From Tenacibaculum gallaicum (GTDB lineage Bacteria; Bacteroidota; Bacteroidia; Flavobacteriales; Flavobacteriaceae): DNA of 45,820 nucleotides. The notes beneath the pieces were generated by a model. It was not told the origin of the DNA. It saw nothing but the letters and a program-made list of their open reading frames with translations, and did not search any database. The position numbers and the translations under genes were made by a program. This document shows positions 7,685 through 15,673 of the stretch, piece by piece (positions within the stretch are counted from its first letter, which is position 1; every line of letters begins with the position of its first letter). The stretch lies in NCBI RefSeq assembly GCF_003387615.1, contig NZ_QUNS01000014.1, positions 1 through 45,820 of the forward strand, given 5' to 3'.

Positions 7685-8968
7685 ATGTCAGAAAATTTAA
7701 AGATTGTTACTGCCGAAGAAGCCGTAGCTATTGTAAAATCAAATAATAAAATATTTTTTCAAGGAGCAGCAATGACTCCTAATTTACTCATAGATACTTT
7801 GTGTGAACGTTATCAAGAGGTAACCAATGTAGAAATTATTCAAATTCATACACATGGTAAAGCGAAGTATTTAGAAGAACCTTATAGTAAATCATTCAGA
7901 TTGATAAGTTGCTTTGTGGGTGATAATGTAAGAAAAGGGGTGAATATGAATAATGGAGATTATATTCCTATTTTTTTAAGTGAAATACATTGGTTATTTC
8001 GTCGTAATATTTATCCATTAGATGTGGCATTTATCCAAGTTTCTCCACCTGATAAACACGGGTATTGTTCTTTAGGAACATCAGTAGATATTACACTACC
8101 AGCTATACAAACCGCTAAAACTGTAATAGCCCAAGTAAATCCTAATGTTCCAAGAACACATGGAGATGGTATAATTCATATAAGTAATATCGATTATGCA
8201 GTGAAAGTAAACTCACCAATTCATGAATCTATTACAGGAACACCTTCAGAAATAGAAACTAAGATAGGAAAAAATGTAGCAGGATTAATTGAGGATGGAG
8301 CTACTTTACAAATGGGAATTGGAAACATTCCCAATGCTGTATTACATAATTTAACGAATCATCAACGTTTAGGAATTCATACAGAGATGTTTTCTGATGG
8401 TGTATTACCTCTAATAGAAAAAGGAGTAATTACAGGGGAAGAAAAAGAAATAAAAACAGGAAAAATAGTTACTTGTTTTGCTGTAGGGTCTCAAAAATTG
8501 TATGATTTTATAGATGATAATCCGTTGGTGCATTTTAAAGAAGCAGGGTATACAAACGATACTTCTATTATTAAATTAAACCCAAAAGTAACTGCGATTA
8601 ATAGTGCTATTGAAATTGATTTAACAGGACAAGTTTGTGCTGATACTATAGGGAAATATCAATACTCAGGAGTAGGAGGACAGATGGACTTTATTAGAGG
8701 AGCATCTTTATCAAAAGGAGGAAAAGCAATTATCGCGATGCCTTCAATAACAGCGAAAGGAGTTTCTAAAATTACTCCGTTTTTAAAAGAAGGAGCAGGA
8801 GTTACAACTACAAGAGCTCATGTACATTATGTAGCAACAGAATATGGAGTAGTGAATTTATTTGGAAAAAGTTTAAAAGAACGAGCAAAAGCATTAATTT
8901 CTATAGCTCATCCTAATTTTAGAGAAGAATTAGAACGAGAAGCTTTTAATAGATTCACTAAGTTATAA
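7685..8968 (+). CDS. Acetyl-CoA hydrolase/transferase family protein
   Basis: The 427-residue enzyme belongs to the acetyl-CoA hydrolase/4-hydroxybutyrate CoA-transferase family (class I CoA-transferases). The GIGNIPNAV motif and the catalytic-glutamate context GIHTEMFSDG are visible, and a C-terminal THVHY..TEYGVVNLFGK-like region is intact. It would move CoA between acetyl-CoA and another acid such as succinate or propionate, or hydrolyse acetyl-CoA; the acceptor cannot be read from sequence. A TTG at 7676 is in frame, but ATG at 7685 is preferred because the mature protein begins MSENLKIV and family members start there. Its promoter has the same CRP/FNR-like operator as nap, suggesting acetate production or CoA recycling under low oxygen. 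Confidence 0.88.
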   Translation: MSENLKIVTAEEAVAIVKSNNKIFFQGAAMTPNLLIDTLCERYQEVTNVEIIQIHTHGKAKYLEEPYSKSFRLISCFVGDNVRKGVNMNNGDYIPIFLSEIHWLFRRNIYPLDVAFIQVSPPDKHGYCSLGTSVDITLPAIQTAKTVIAQVNPNVPRTHGDGIIHISNIDYAVKVNSPIHESITGTPSEIETKIGKNVAGLIEDGATLQMGIGNIPNAVLHNLTNHQRLGIHTEMFSDGVLPLIEKGVITGEEKEIKTGKIVTCFAVGSQKLYDFIDDNPLVHFKEAGYTNDTSIIKLNPKVTAINSAIEIDLTGQVCADTIGKYQYSGVGGQMDFIRGASLSKGGKAIIAMPSITAKGVSKITPFLKEGAGVTTTRAHVHYVATEYGVVNLFGKSLKERAKALISIAHPNFREELEREAFNRFTKL

Positions 8969-8975
8969 ACGAAAT

Positions 8976-9008
8976 AAAAAGGAGTAGTTAACTTAACTAC
9001 TCCTTTTT
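8976..9008. terminator. Bidirectional terminator between convergent genes
   Basis: The stem AAAAAGGAGTAGTTAA paired with TTAACTACTCCTTTTT is perfect and flanked by A and T runs. It lies between the convergent CoA hydrolase/transferase and ric genes and serves both. Confidence 0.85.
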
Positions 9009-9013
9009 ATTGA

Positions 9014-9733
9014 TTAAGATATTTTCTCTTCTAGAAGAATTGCTTTAGGGTGTAAAATATTGTTTTCAAGATGTATGTGCTTATGTAAATCTTGTTCAAA
9101 CTCATCTAGTTTAGCATACAAAGCTCTAAATGTATTACAGGCTCCTTCAGGAGGTGTATAATTATTAGACAGTCTAGCTATTTCTTTAAAAACATTACCT
9201 GCACTCTCATGTTCATGCTCCATCATTTGTATAGGATTGTTTACAGTTCCGAAAGGAGGAGTTGTATTTTTTGTTCCTTCTTTTTCAGCTTGTATTAATT
9301 GTTTTATGAAGGGAAATAGTACTTGTTCTTCTTTTTGCATATGTGATAGTAGCTCATTTGCTACTTCATGAAATAATTGATTTATTTCTACTACTTCAAT
9401 ATAATGATGCCCGTGTACTTTAGCTACTTTGTTAGCATATTGAGAAATCATAGGCATACTTTCTCTAACGTATGTATGATGCACGTTTTCAATATAAATC
9501 ATTAAAAAATCTAGTTCCCACTTATCATAATCTTCAATAACATCTTTCACCACATCTACTTCAGCCAGTTCTTTTTCAAGAGCTGCTTGATCTACGTTGT
9601 TTTTAGCACAAGCTTTTTCAATTGTTATACCACCTCCACAGCAAAAGTCAATTCCGTATTTTTTAAATATATGCGCTGTTTTTATGTTTTCAGTTACATA
9701 ATCAGCTACTGTTTTGTTACTTGATACTACCAT
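9014..9733 (-). CDS. ric: Iron-sulfur cluster repair di-iron protein (RIC/ScdA/YtfE)
   Basis: The 239-residue protein has an N-terminal DUF542/ScdA domain with the CCGGG motif (KYGIDFCCGGG, residues ~25-36). A hemerythrin-like di-iron domain follows, with histidines and glutamates in YIENVHHTYVRE, HHYIEVVE, HMQKEEQVLFPFI, MMEHEHE and LHKHIHLENNILHP. The family repairs iron-sulfur clusters damaged by nitric oxide or peroxide. It is the second gene of a two-gene unit, 5 bp after the porin gene, and the upstream promoter carries a TGA-N6-TCA operator. That fits induction when nitrate respiration produces reactive nitrogen species. Confidence 0.92.
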   Translation of the reverse strand: MVVSSNKTVADYVTENIKTAHIFKKYGIDFCCGGGITIEKACAKNNVDQAALEKELAEVDVVKDVIEDYDKWELDFLMIYIENVHHTYVRESMPMISQYANKVAKVHGHHYIEVVEINQLFHEVANELLSHMQKEEQVLFPFIKQLIQAEKEGTKNTTPPFGTVNNPIQMMEHEHESAGNVFKEIARLSNNYTPPEGACNTFRALYAKLDEFEQDLHKHIHLENNILHPKAILLEEKIS

Positions 9734-9738
9734 AATTT

Positions 9739-10977
9739 CTAGTTTTTAGATGTAAATAATGTTGGCTTAATAGTTACCATAACCCACGCCCAATTATTCA
9801 TGTTATCGTCTGAGTTTCCTTTTAAAACTTCCATTCCTTCTGAAGGAAATAAATGAGAATATCCAGCCTTAAAATCGATGTCTTTCGTAAACTTATATCC
9901 GTATACAAGATCCACTTCAGTTCCTAGTTGATTAGAAACAGTATCATTAATATCTGCCGCAGCTGAAAAATTATGAACAAAAGCTGTTAAACCAGATTTA
10001 GAGTTCAATTTAAAATTAGCTTTTGCATATAAATCTAGTAAACCAACACTGTTTATATGGTTTCCTACGTAGAAATAATCCATAAAACCATTAAACTTAT
10101 GATTCGTTCCATAAAAAGGAGTAAAAGCTTTATTCTTTCCATTTGCAGGTGCTCCGTTATTATTACCACTTTGTAATTCAACACCTAAACCAACTTTAAA
10201 ATTATTAGAAACTTTATACATACCTTCCAAACCTAAAAGATATGCACTTAAATCTCTATTTACAGCATCAGTACCAAACTGATAGTATAGATTTGCAGTT
10301 AGATTAAGAGCATTTTTTTTAGCTTTTAAATGCGTACCAACCGTCTGGCTATATTCCAATCCATTTGGCGTTTGTATTCCATTATTTAAAAATAAAAAGC
10401 TTCCAGAAAAATTGTCCCAATCTTTATGTAACCAAGCATATTGTATTGCTTTATAGGTTTTAGGCGTGATTAAATTTGTGCCTGTTAAATTTTCACCTGA
10501 TTGATTAAAAGCTAAACCTACATCTGCTCTAAAAGTGTTTTTTTTATATTTTAATAGTGCCATATCGTGGCTACGAGCTTGTTGAGCCCAACCAACGTTA
10601 CCAAAAATTCTACTATCATCATAAATCACCTCTTGACGACCTAACTTTACAGAGAAATTAGTATCTAAAAATATTTCTCCCCAAGCTTGGTGTACACTTA
10701 AACCATTATTATCAGCACTATTAAGTTGCGGAACATCTCCCCAAACCCTTACATCTTGAAAACTAACATAAAAGTTTAATTTCTCTGTTTTATAAGTGGT
10801 GTTAAGGCGAGTTCTTTGCGAAACAAAAAGTGCAGGATTAGTATTATCAGGAAATAAAGTCTTAAATCCATGCCTATATTCAGTACGTGGGCGTAGTTCT
10901 GCATCAATTTTTAATTGAGCGAAAATTGTAGTTGTAGCAAAAAAGAGTAATGCTATTATAATTTTTGATGTTTTCAT
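9739..10977 (-). CDS. Outer-membrane porin, alginate-export-like family
   Basis: The 412-residue protein has a cleavable signal peptide (MKTSKIIIALLFFATTTIFA). Alternating amphipathic strands follow, rich in Tyr/Phe/Trp and Asn/Asp turns, typical of a beta-barrel. LKIDAELRPRTEYRHGF and the LGRQEVIYDDSRIFGNVGWAQQ region match the alginate export/phosphate-selective porin-like family seen in Bacteroidota. Substrate is unknown. It is co-transcribed with ric behind a CRP/FNR-like operator, so nitrate or nitrite passage is a reasonable guess, not shown by sequence. No SusC/TonB features are present. Confidence 0.8.
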   Translation of the reverse strand: MKTSKIIIALLFFATTTIFAQLKIDAELRPRTEYRHGFKTLFPDNTNPALFVSQRTRLNTTYKTEKLNFYVSFQDVRVWGDVPQLNSADNNGLSVHQAWGEIFLDTNFSVKLGRQEVIYDDSRIFGNVGWAQQARSHDMALLKYKKNTFRADVGLAFNQSGENLTGTNLITPKTYKAIQYAWLHKDWDNFSGSFLFLNNGIQTPNGLEYSQTVGTHLKAKKNALNLTANLYYQFGTDAVNRDLSAYLLGLEGMYKVSNNFKVGLGVELQSGNNNGAPANGKNKAFTPFYGTNHKFNGFMDYFYVGNHINSVGLLDLYAKANFKLNSKSGLTAFVHNFSAAADINDTVSNQLGTEVDLVYGYKFTKDIDFKAGYSHLFPSEGMEVLKGNSDDNMNNWAWVMVTIKPTLFTSKN

Positions 10978-11000
10978 GATTTTTTTAATTAATAGTACCT

Positions 11001-11044
11001 CAAATTTCTAGATAATTGTTAGGATAAAACATGATAAAAATCAG
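11001..11044 (-). promoter_or_regulatory. Promoter of porin-ric with CRP/FNR-like operator
   Basis: ATGATAAAAATCA (TGA-N6-TCA core 11032-11043, centre 11037.5) is 33 bp from a -7-like element GAAATTTG (11008-11001 on the minus strand, 7 of 8). The operator centre is about 60 bp from the porin start codon. Geometry is identical to the nap, modE-like and CoA-transferase promoters. Confidence 0.63.
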
Positions 11045-11171
11045 TTAGATAATAAAAAGATAAAAATATCTTTTTTGTAAATAATAAAAATTAAAAAGAC
11101 TATAGTTGATAATGAATCGTAGTTTTGTAAGTAAGATAAAAAAGGAACTACTAATAAGTTAAATATAAAGA

Positions 11172-11639
11172 ATGAGTGAGATGAATGACAAAATTTTAAC
11201 TTGGAAAGATGTAATTAATTTTGCGGTAAATGGTAATCCAACACCAAATAAAAGAGTAGAGAAAACAGCAGACGAATGGAAAGAGCTTTTAACATCAGAA
11301 CAGTTTAGAGTTACCAGACAAAAAGGAACAGAAAGACCAAATTCAGGAGCACTGTGTAGTGTTTACGATGAAGGAAAATATAAATGTGTATGCTGTGGCA
11401 CACCTTTGTTCGATTCAACGATTAAATTTAGTTCAGGTACTGGTTGGCCTAGTTTTACACAACCTATACAAGAAAACTCTATTCAGTATGAGAAAGATAC
11501 TACCTTCGGTATGGTACGCGTAGAGGTAATGTGCAATACTTGCGATGCTCATTTAGGGCATGTTTTTCCTGATGGACCAGAACCTAGTGGGTTACGATAT
11601 TGTATTAACTCAGCATCAATGATTTTAGATACTGAATAA
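11172..11639 (+). CDS. msrB: Peptide-methionine (R)-S-oxide reductase MsrB
   Basis: The 155-residue MsrB reduces the R form of methionine sulfoxide in proteins. Zinc cysteines are present as CVCC (residues ~75-78) and CNTC. The core motifs FSSGTGWPSF, HLGHVFPDGP and RYCINSASM, with the catalytic cysteine in RYC, are all present. It is followed 14 bp later by msrA, which handles the S form. A perfect -7 element TAGTTTTG at 11120-11127 is a candidate promoter. An ATG at 11181 is an alternative start. No signal peptide is visible, so it acts in the cytoplasm. Confidence 0.95.
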   Translation: MSEMNDKILTWKDVINFAVNGNPTPNKRVEKTADEWKELLTSEQFRVTRQKGTERPNSGALCSVYDEGKYKCVCCGTPLFDSTIKFSSGTGWPSFTQPIQENSIQYEKDTTFGMVRVEVMCNTCDAHLGHVFPDGPEPSGLRYCINSASMILDTE

Positions 11640-11653
11640 AAAAAGGAATACAA

Positions 11654-12199
11654 ATGACAAATGATAAATTAGAAGTATTAACCGTTGGTGGCGGTTGTTT
11701 TTGGTGTATAGAAGCTGTTTTAAATCAGATAAAAGGAGTAGAAGAGGTAGTATCTGGGTATATGGGGGGAGCAGTACCAGGAACGCCAACTTATAGAGAA
11801 ATTTGTTCAGGTTTAACAGGACATGCAGAAGTAGTACAAGCAATCTTTAACCCTGAAATAATAAGTTATGAAGAGTTATTGGTGATGTTCATGACAAGTC
11901 ATGACCCAACAACGCTAAACAGACAAGGAGCTGATGTAGGAACACAATACCGTTCTGTAATTTTTTATCATACAGAAGAACAACAAATAATCGCTGAAAA
12001 AGTAATAAAAAAGCTAGCTTCTTACTATGAAGATGAAATTGTAACAGAAATAAGTCCAGCATCCAAATTTCATATGGCTGATGCTAGTCATCAAGACTTT
12101 TATGAAAAGAATAAAGATCAAATGTATTGTGTAGTAGTTATTTCACCTAAATTGGCAAAATTGAAAAAGCTATACGCAGACAAATTAAAAGAACAATAG
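11654..12199 (+). CDS. msrA: Peptide-methionine (S)-S-oxide reductase MsrA
   Basis: The 181-residue MsrA has the catalytic motif GGGCFWCIEAVL near its N-terminus, followed by the conserved GYMGG, YREICSGLTGHAEVV and HDPTTLNRQGADVGTQYRS segments. It reduces S-methionine sulfoxide using thioredoxin. No signal peptide is seen. It lies in a tight msrB-msrA-selO unit, giving repair of both sulfoxide stereoisomers. Confidence 0.96.
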   Translation: MTNDKLEVLTVGGGCFWCIEAVLNQIKGVEEVVSGYMGGAVPGTPTYREICSGLTGHAEVVQAIFNPEIISYEELLVMFMTSHDPTTLNRQGADVGTQYRSVIFYHTEEQQIIAEKVIKKLASYYEDEIVTEISPASKFHMADASHQDFYEKNKDQMYCVVVISPKLAKLKKLYADKLKEQ

Positions 12200-12202
12200 A
12201 AC

Positions 12203-13771
12203 GTGTTGAAATTCAATATACAAAATACCTTTACAGAAGAGTTACCAGCAGATCCAATTCAAGAAAATACACGAAGACAGGTTACTGAAGCTTGTTTTTC
12301 GTACGTAACTCCTAAAAAAACGTCCAATCCTAAAATTATACATGTATCGGATGAAATGGTGAATGAATTAGGATTAGTAGAAGCAGAAATAACTTCCGAA
12401 GAGTTTAAAAATGTGTTCACAGGGAATAAAGTATATGCTAGTACACAACCCTATGCAATGTGTTATGGAGGCCATCAGTTTGGGCATTGGGCAGGTCAAT
12501 TAGGAGACGGTAGAGCAATTAATTTGTTTGAAGCAATCCATAATAACAAAAAATGGGTTTTACAATTAAAAGGAGCTGGAGAAACACCATATTCACGTAC
12601 TGCAGACGGATTAGCAGTGTTACGTTCTTCTGTTCGTGAATATTTGTGTAGCGAAGCTATGCATCATTTGGGCGTACCTACTACAAGAGCTTTATCGTTA
12701 GCACTGTCAGGAGATCAGGTACTAAGAGACGTGATGTATGATGGAAATGCTGCATATGAAAAAGGAGCGATTGTGTGCAGAACAGCAGCCTCTTTTTTAC
12801 GTTTCGGTAGTTATCAAATATTTCCTGCAAGAGGAGATATAAAAACATTAAAAACACTGGTTGATTATACAATTAAAAATCATTTTTCTCATTTAGGTGA
12901 ACCATCAAAAGAAACCTATGTATCGTTTTTTAAAGAAGTAGCTGAACGTAGTTTAGGTATGGTTATTCATTGGCAGCGTGTTGGATTTGTACATGGGGTA
13001 ATGAATACAGATAATATGTCAATTCTAGGTTTAACGATTGATTATGGACCTTACGGATGGTTAGAAGGTTATGACCACGGATGGACGCCAAATACAACAG
13101 ATAATACACACAAACGTTATCGATATGGTTCACAGCCAGAAGTGGTTTTATGGAATTTATACCAGTTAGCAAATGCTTTATATCCGCTAATAGAAGAAGC
13201 AGAACCTTTAGAAGCTGTTTTAGAAAATTATCAAGAAAAATTTCCTGAAAAGTACATGCAAATGATGCGAGAAAAATTAGGACTTTTTTCTTCAAAACAA
13301 TCAGACGGAACGTTAGTTTCAAATCTTGAAGAAGTACTTCAAAAAACAGAAACAGACATGACCATTTTTTTCCGATTGTTGTCAAACATTTCAAAAAATG
13401 ACACCAAAGAGGAGGCAATCAAAAAAATAGAAAAAGCATTTTATACACCTTCAGAAGTTGTAGACGAAATAAAAAAATATTGGGAAAACTGGTTTCAAAA
13501 TTATATAGATAGATTACAAAATCAAACTGTTTCGGATGAGGACAGAAAAGTAAAAATGAATACCGTAAACCCAAAATACGTGCTCAGAAATTATATGGCG
13601 CAATTAGCCATTGATGATGCAAATAAAAATGATTTTGTATTGTTAAATGAGTTATATTTACTGCTCAAAAATCCTTACGATGAGCAGCCAGAATACGAAA
13701 AATGGTTCGAAAAACGTCCTGAATGGGCACGAAATAAAGTAGGTTGTTCTATGTTGTCTTGTAGTTCTTAA
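12203..13771 (+). CDS. selO: SelO-type protein adenylyltransferase (YdiU)
   Basis: The 522-residue pseudokinase-fold protein belongs to the SelO/YdiU family, which transfers AMP to proteins and is linked to redox homeostasis. Visible signatures are MCYGGHQFGHWAGQLGDGRA, LKGAGETPYSRTADG, SFLRFGSYQIF, and the active-site region GFVHGVMNTDNMSILGLTIDYGPYG. The C-terminus ends NKVGCSMLSCSS with redox-like cysteines. The start codon is GTG, 3 bp after the msrA stop. Operon placement with methionine sulfoxide reductases supports an oxidative-stress role. Confidence 0.93.
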   Translation: MLKFNIQNTFTEELPADPIQENTRRQVTEACFSYVTPKKTSNPKIIHVSDEMVNELGLVEAEITSEEFKNVFTGNKVYASTQPYAMCYGGHQFGHWAGQLGDGRAINLFEAIHNNKKWVLQLKGAGETPYSRTADGLAVLRSSVREYLCSEAMHHLGVPTTRALSLALSGDQVLRDVMYDGNAAYEKGAIVCRTAASFLRFGSYQIFPARGDIKTLKTLVDYTIKNHFSHLGEPSKETYVSFFKEVAERSLGMVIHWQRVGFVHGVMNTDNMSILGLTIDYGPYGWLEGYDHGWTPNTTDNTHKRYRYGSQPEVVLWNLYQLANALYPLIEEAEPLEAVLENYQEKFPEKYMQMMREKLGLFSSKQSDGTLVSNLEEVLQKTETDMTIFFRLLSNISKNDTKEEAIKKIEKAFYTPSEVVDEIKKYWENWFQNYIDRLQNQTVSDEDRKVKMNTVNPKYVLRNYMAQLAIDDANKNDFVLLNELYLLLKNPYDEQPEYEKWFEKRPEWARNKVGCSMLSCSS

Positions 13772-13892
13772 GATAAAAAACATGTTAAACCTTTTGTTTA
13801 AGTTAATTGTGCTTAGTTGCTGATAGTTAGGTTTCTGTTTTGTTTCATTGAAAATAATTCAAAACTCTTTTTTAAATAAAAATCAAAATAAA

Positions 13893-13925
13893 TTTGGAAA
13901 ATCCATTTTTATAATTGAATATTTG
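13893..13925 (+). promoter_or_regulatory. Candidate promoter for the metY riboswitch transcript
   Basis: TTTG at 13893-13896 and AATATTTG at 13918-13925 (7 of 8 to TAnnTTTG), 21 bp apart, would start transcription near 13931, just ahead of the SAM-I riboswitch. Confidence 0.5.
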
Positions 13926-13957
13926 TACTCGTAAAAGTTCAAACACTTATTGACGAT

Positions 13958-14067
13958 GTTATCAAGAAAGGTGGAGGGATTAGACCCTATGAAACCTTAG
14001 CAACCCTTTGTGCAAACAAAGAAGGTGCTAAATTCTACCAGAGCATAAAAACTCACGGATAGATAAC
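13958..14067 (+). ncRNA. SAM-I (S-box) riboswitch
   Basis: The sequence has the S-box signature: outer helix GTTATC paired with GATAAC, then AAGAAAGGTGGAGGGA, GAAACCTTAGCAACC, the kink-turn region and AAGGTGCTAAATTC. It is almost identical to the element at 40539-40639. It should sense S-adenosylmethionine and repress metY and the genes that follow when methionine supply is adequate. I see no strong terminator between it and metY (only a small AAAGAAATTTCTTC hairpin), so control may be translational or at a distance. The leader from riboswitch to metY is 199 bp. Confidence 0.95.
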
Positions 14068-14216
14068 CCAAAGAAATTTCTTCTTTCTACAAGAACTTTC
14101 TTATAATTTCTTAATAACATTTTTCTAGTAAGCAACATCTAACAAAGATGTGTTTTGGCTTTTGGTTTAATCTCAAAACGATTCACAATGCGCAGTATTG
14201 GGTTTCCTTTGAAAAT

Positions 14217-14240
14217 GTCATTCTCGCGGAAACGAGAATC
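14217..14240. repeat. REP-like palindrome in the metY leader
   Basis: GTCATTCTCG..CGAGAATC forms an 8-9-bp hairpin of the dispersed type whose core is GTCATTCCCGC..GCGGGAATC. A related core is present at 31852-31871. It is an inserted repetitive element inside the long untranslated leader. Confidence 0.6.
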
Positions 14241-14266
14241 AAGTATTAACTCAAAAAACAAGAAAA

Positions 14267-15559
14267 ATGAGTACACAAAAATTCGCAACAAATGCGTTGC
14301 ACGCAGGTCACGATGTAACACAAAATGGAGGAACAAGAGCAGTTCCTATTTATCAAACAACATCGTATGTTTTTAACAATTCAGAACACGCAGCAAACCT
14401 ATTTTCTTTAAAAGAACTAGGATTCATTTACACGCGACTAAACAACCCAACCAATCAAATTTTACAAGAACGCTTAGCCGCTTTAGAAGGCGGTATTGGT
14501 GCCGTAGTTTTTGCTTCAGGTACGGCAGCAATTTCAACAGGATTATTAACCTTACTAAAAGCAGGAGATCACATTGTAGCTTCAAGCAGCTTATATGGAG
14601 GAACATATAACTTGCTAAACGTTACCCTACCAAGATTAGGAATAACCACAACATTTGTAGACGCATCAAACCCAGATAACTTTGCAGAAGCTGTACAAGA
14701 AAACACCAAAGCATTTTTTGTAGAATCGTTAGGAAATCCAAAATTAGATGTGTTAGACTTACAAGCGATATCAGCACATGCAAAAAAAGCAGAAGTTCCG
14801 TTTATTGTAGATAATACCGTAGCAACACCTGCCTTATTAAACCCAATAGAATACGGAGCAAACATCGTAATTCACTCCCTAACAAAATACATTGGCGGAC
14901 AAGGAAACTCGTTAGGAGGAGCAATTATTGATGCAGGAACATTCAATTGGGCAAATGGCAAGTTCCCAGAATTTACAGAACCATCAGCAGGATACCACGG
15001 ACTAGTATATAACGAAGCATTAGGAGCCGCATCGTACACGTTTAAATTAATTTTAGAAGGATTGCGTGATTTTGGAGGAGCCTTGAGTCCTACAAACGCA
15101 TTCAACATCATTCAAGGATTAGAAACCTTAGAAGTAAGAATTCAAAAACACAGTGAAAATGCGTTGTCTATTGCAAAATGGTTACAAGAACAAGAACAAG
15201 TAGCTTGGGTAAACTATCCAGGGTTGGAAGGCAACAAGTACAAAACTTTAGCAGATAAATACCTACCAAAAGGACAAAGCGGATTAGTAACTTTTGGTGT
15301 AAAAGGAGGCTATGAGGCAGCCAAAACCATTGCAGATAACACCAAACTATTTTCACTACTAGCCAATATTGGAGATACAAAATCATTAATAATACACCCA
15401 GCAAGCACAACACACCAACAATTAAGTGACGAAGCTCAAAACAATGCAGGAGTAACCAAAGACTTAATCCGTTTATCAGTTGGTTTAGAAAATAGTGAAG
15501 ATTTAAAAAACGATTTACAAGAAGCATTTGCTAAAATCTCTAAAGAAGTAGTAGCTTAA
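14267..15559 (+). CDS. metY: O-acetylhomoserine sulfhydrylase
   Basis: The 430-residue PLP enzyme of the Cys/Met metabolism family makes homocysteine directly from O-acetylhomoserine and sulfide. The PLP lysine lies in VIHSLTKYIGGQGN (about residue 206), and the YTRLNNPTNQILQERLAALEGG segment and C-terminal SVGLE motif are conserved. The length (~430) and the IGGQGN loop distinguish MetY from cystathionine gamma-synthase (~390). It is controlled by the SAM-I riboswitch upstream. It leads an operon with the MetX-AK-HSD fusion that supplies its substrate. Sulfide would come from the cys genes downstream. Confidence 0.93.
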   Translation: MSTQKFATNALHAGHDVTQNGGTRAVPIYQTTSYVFNNSEHAANLFSLKELGFIYTRLNNPTNQILQERLAALEGGIGAVVFASGTAAISTGLLTLLKAGDHIVASSSLYGGTYNLLNVTLPRLGITTTFVDASNPDNFAEAVQENTKAFFVESLGNPKLDVLDLQAISAHAKKAEVPFIVDNTVATPALLNPIEYGANIVIHSLTKYIGGQGNSLGGAIIDAGTFNWANGKFPEFTEPSAGYHGLVYNEALGAASYTFKLILEGLRDFGGALSPTNAFNIIQGLETLEVRIQKHSENALSIAKWLQEQEQVAWVNYPGLEGNKYKTLADKYLPKGQSGLVTFGVKGGYEAAKTIADNTKLFSLLANIGDTKSLIIHPASTTHQQLSDEAQNNAGVTKDLIRLSVGLENSEDLKNDLQEAFAKISKEVVA

Positions 15560-15673
15560 AATTACATTAAAAAGTAAAGCAAGACCCTTTTGTTGTCAAT
15601 TCGAGTTTGCCAAGCAAGAGTATCGAGAACCAACAAAATATTTAGCGTAAAGCCCAACATAAAGACATCAATA
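15560..15673. other. metY-metX gap with decayed palindromic repeat
   Basis: This 114-bp spacer contains TTGTTGTCAATTCGAG and TATCGAGAACCAACAAAA, an imperfect inverted repeat resembling the dispersed element at 45634-45728. In-frame upstream codons from 15590 read through it but look like translated repeat, so the gene start is placed at 15674. Confidence 0.45.

Noticed and set aside
14155..14376. 73-codon open frame in the metY leader
   Set aside because: It reads through a REP palindrome and into metY in another frame.
15590..15673. Longer start for the MetX-AK-HSD fusion
   Set aside because: The upstream 28 codons derive from a decayed palindromic repeat; MetX homology begins at the ATG at 15674.
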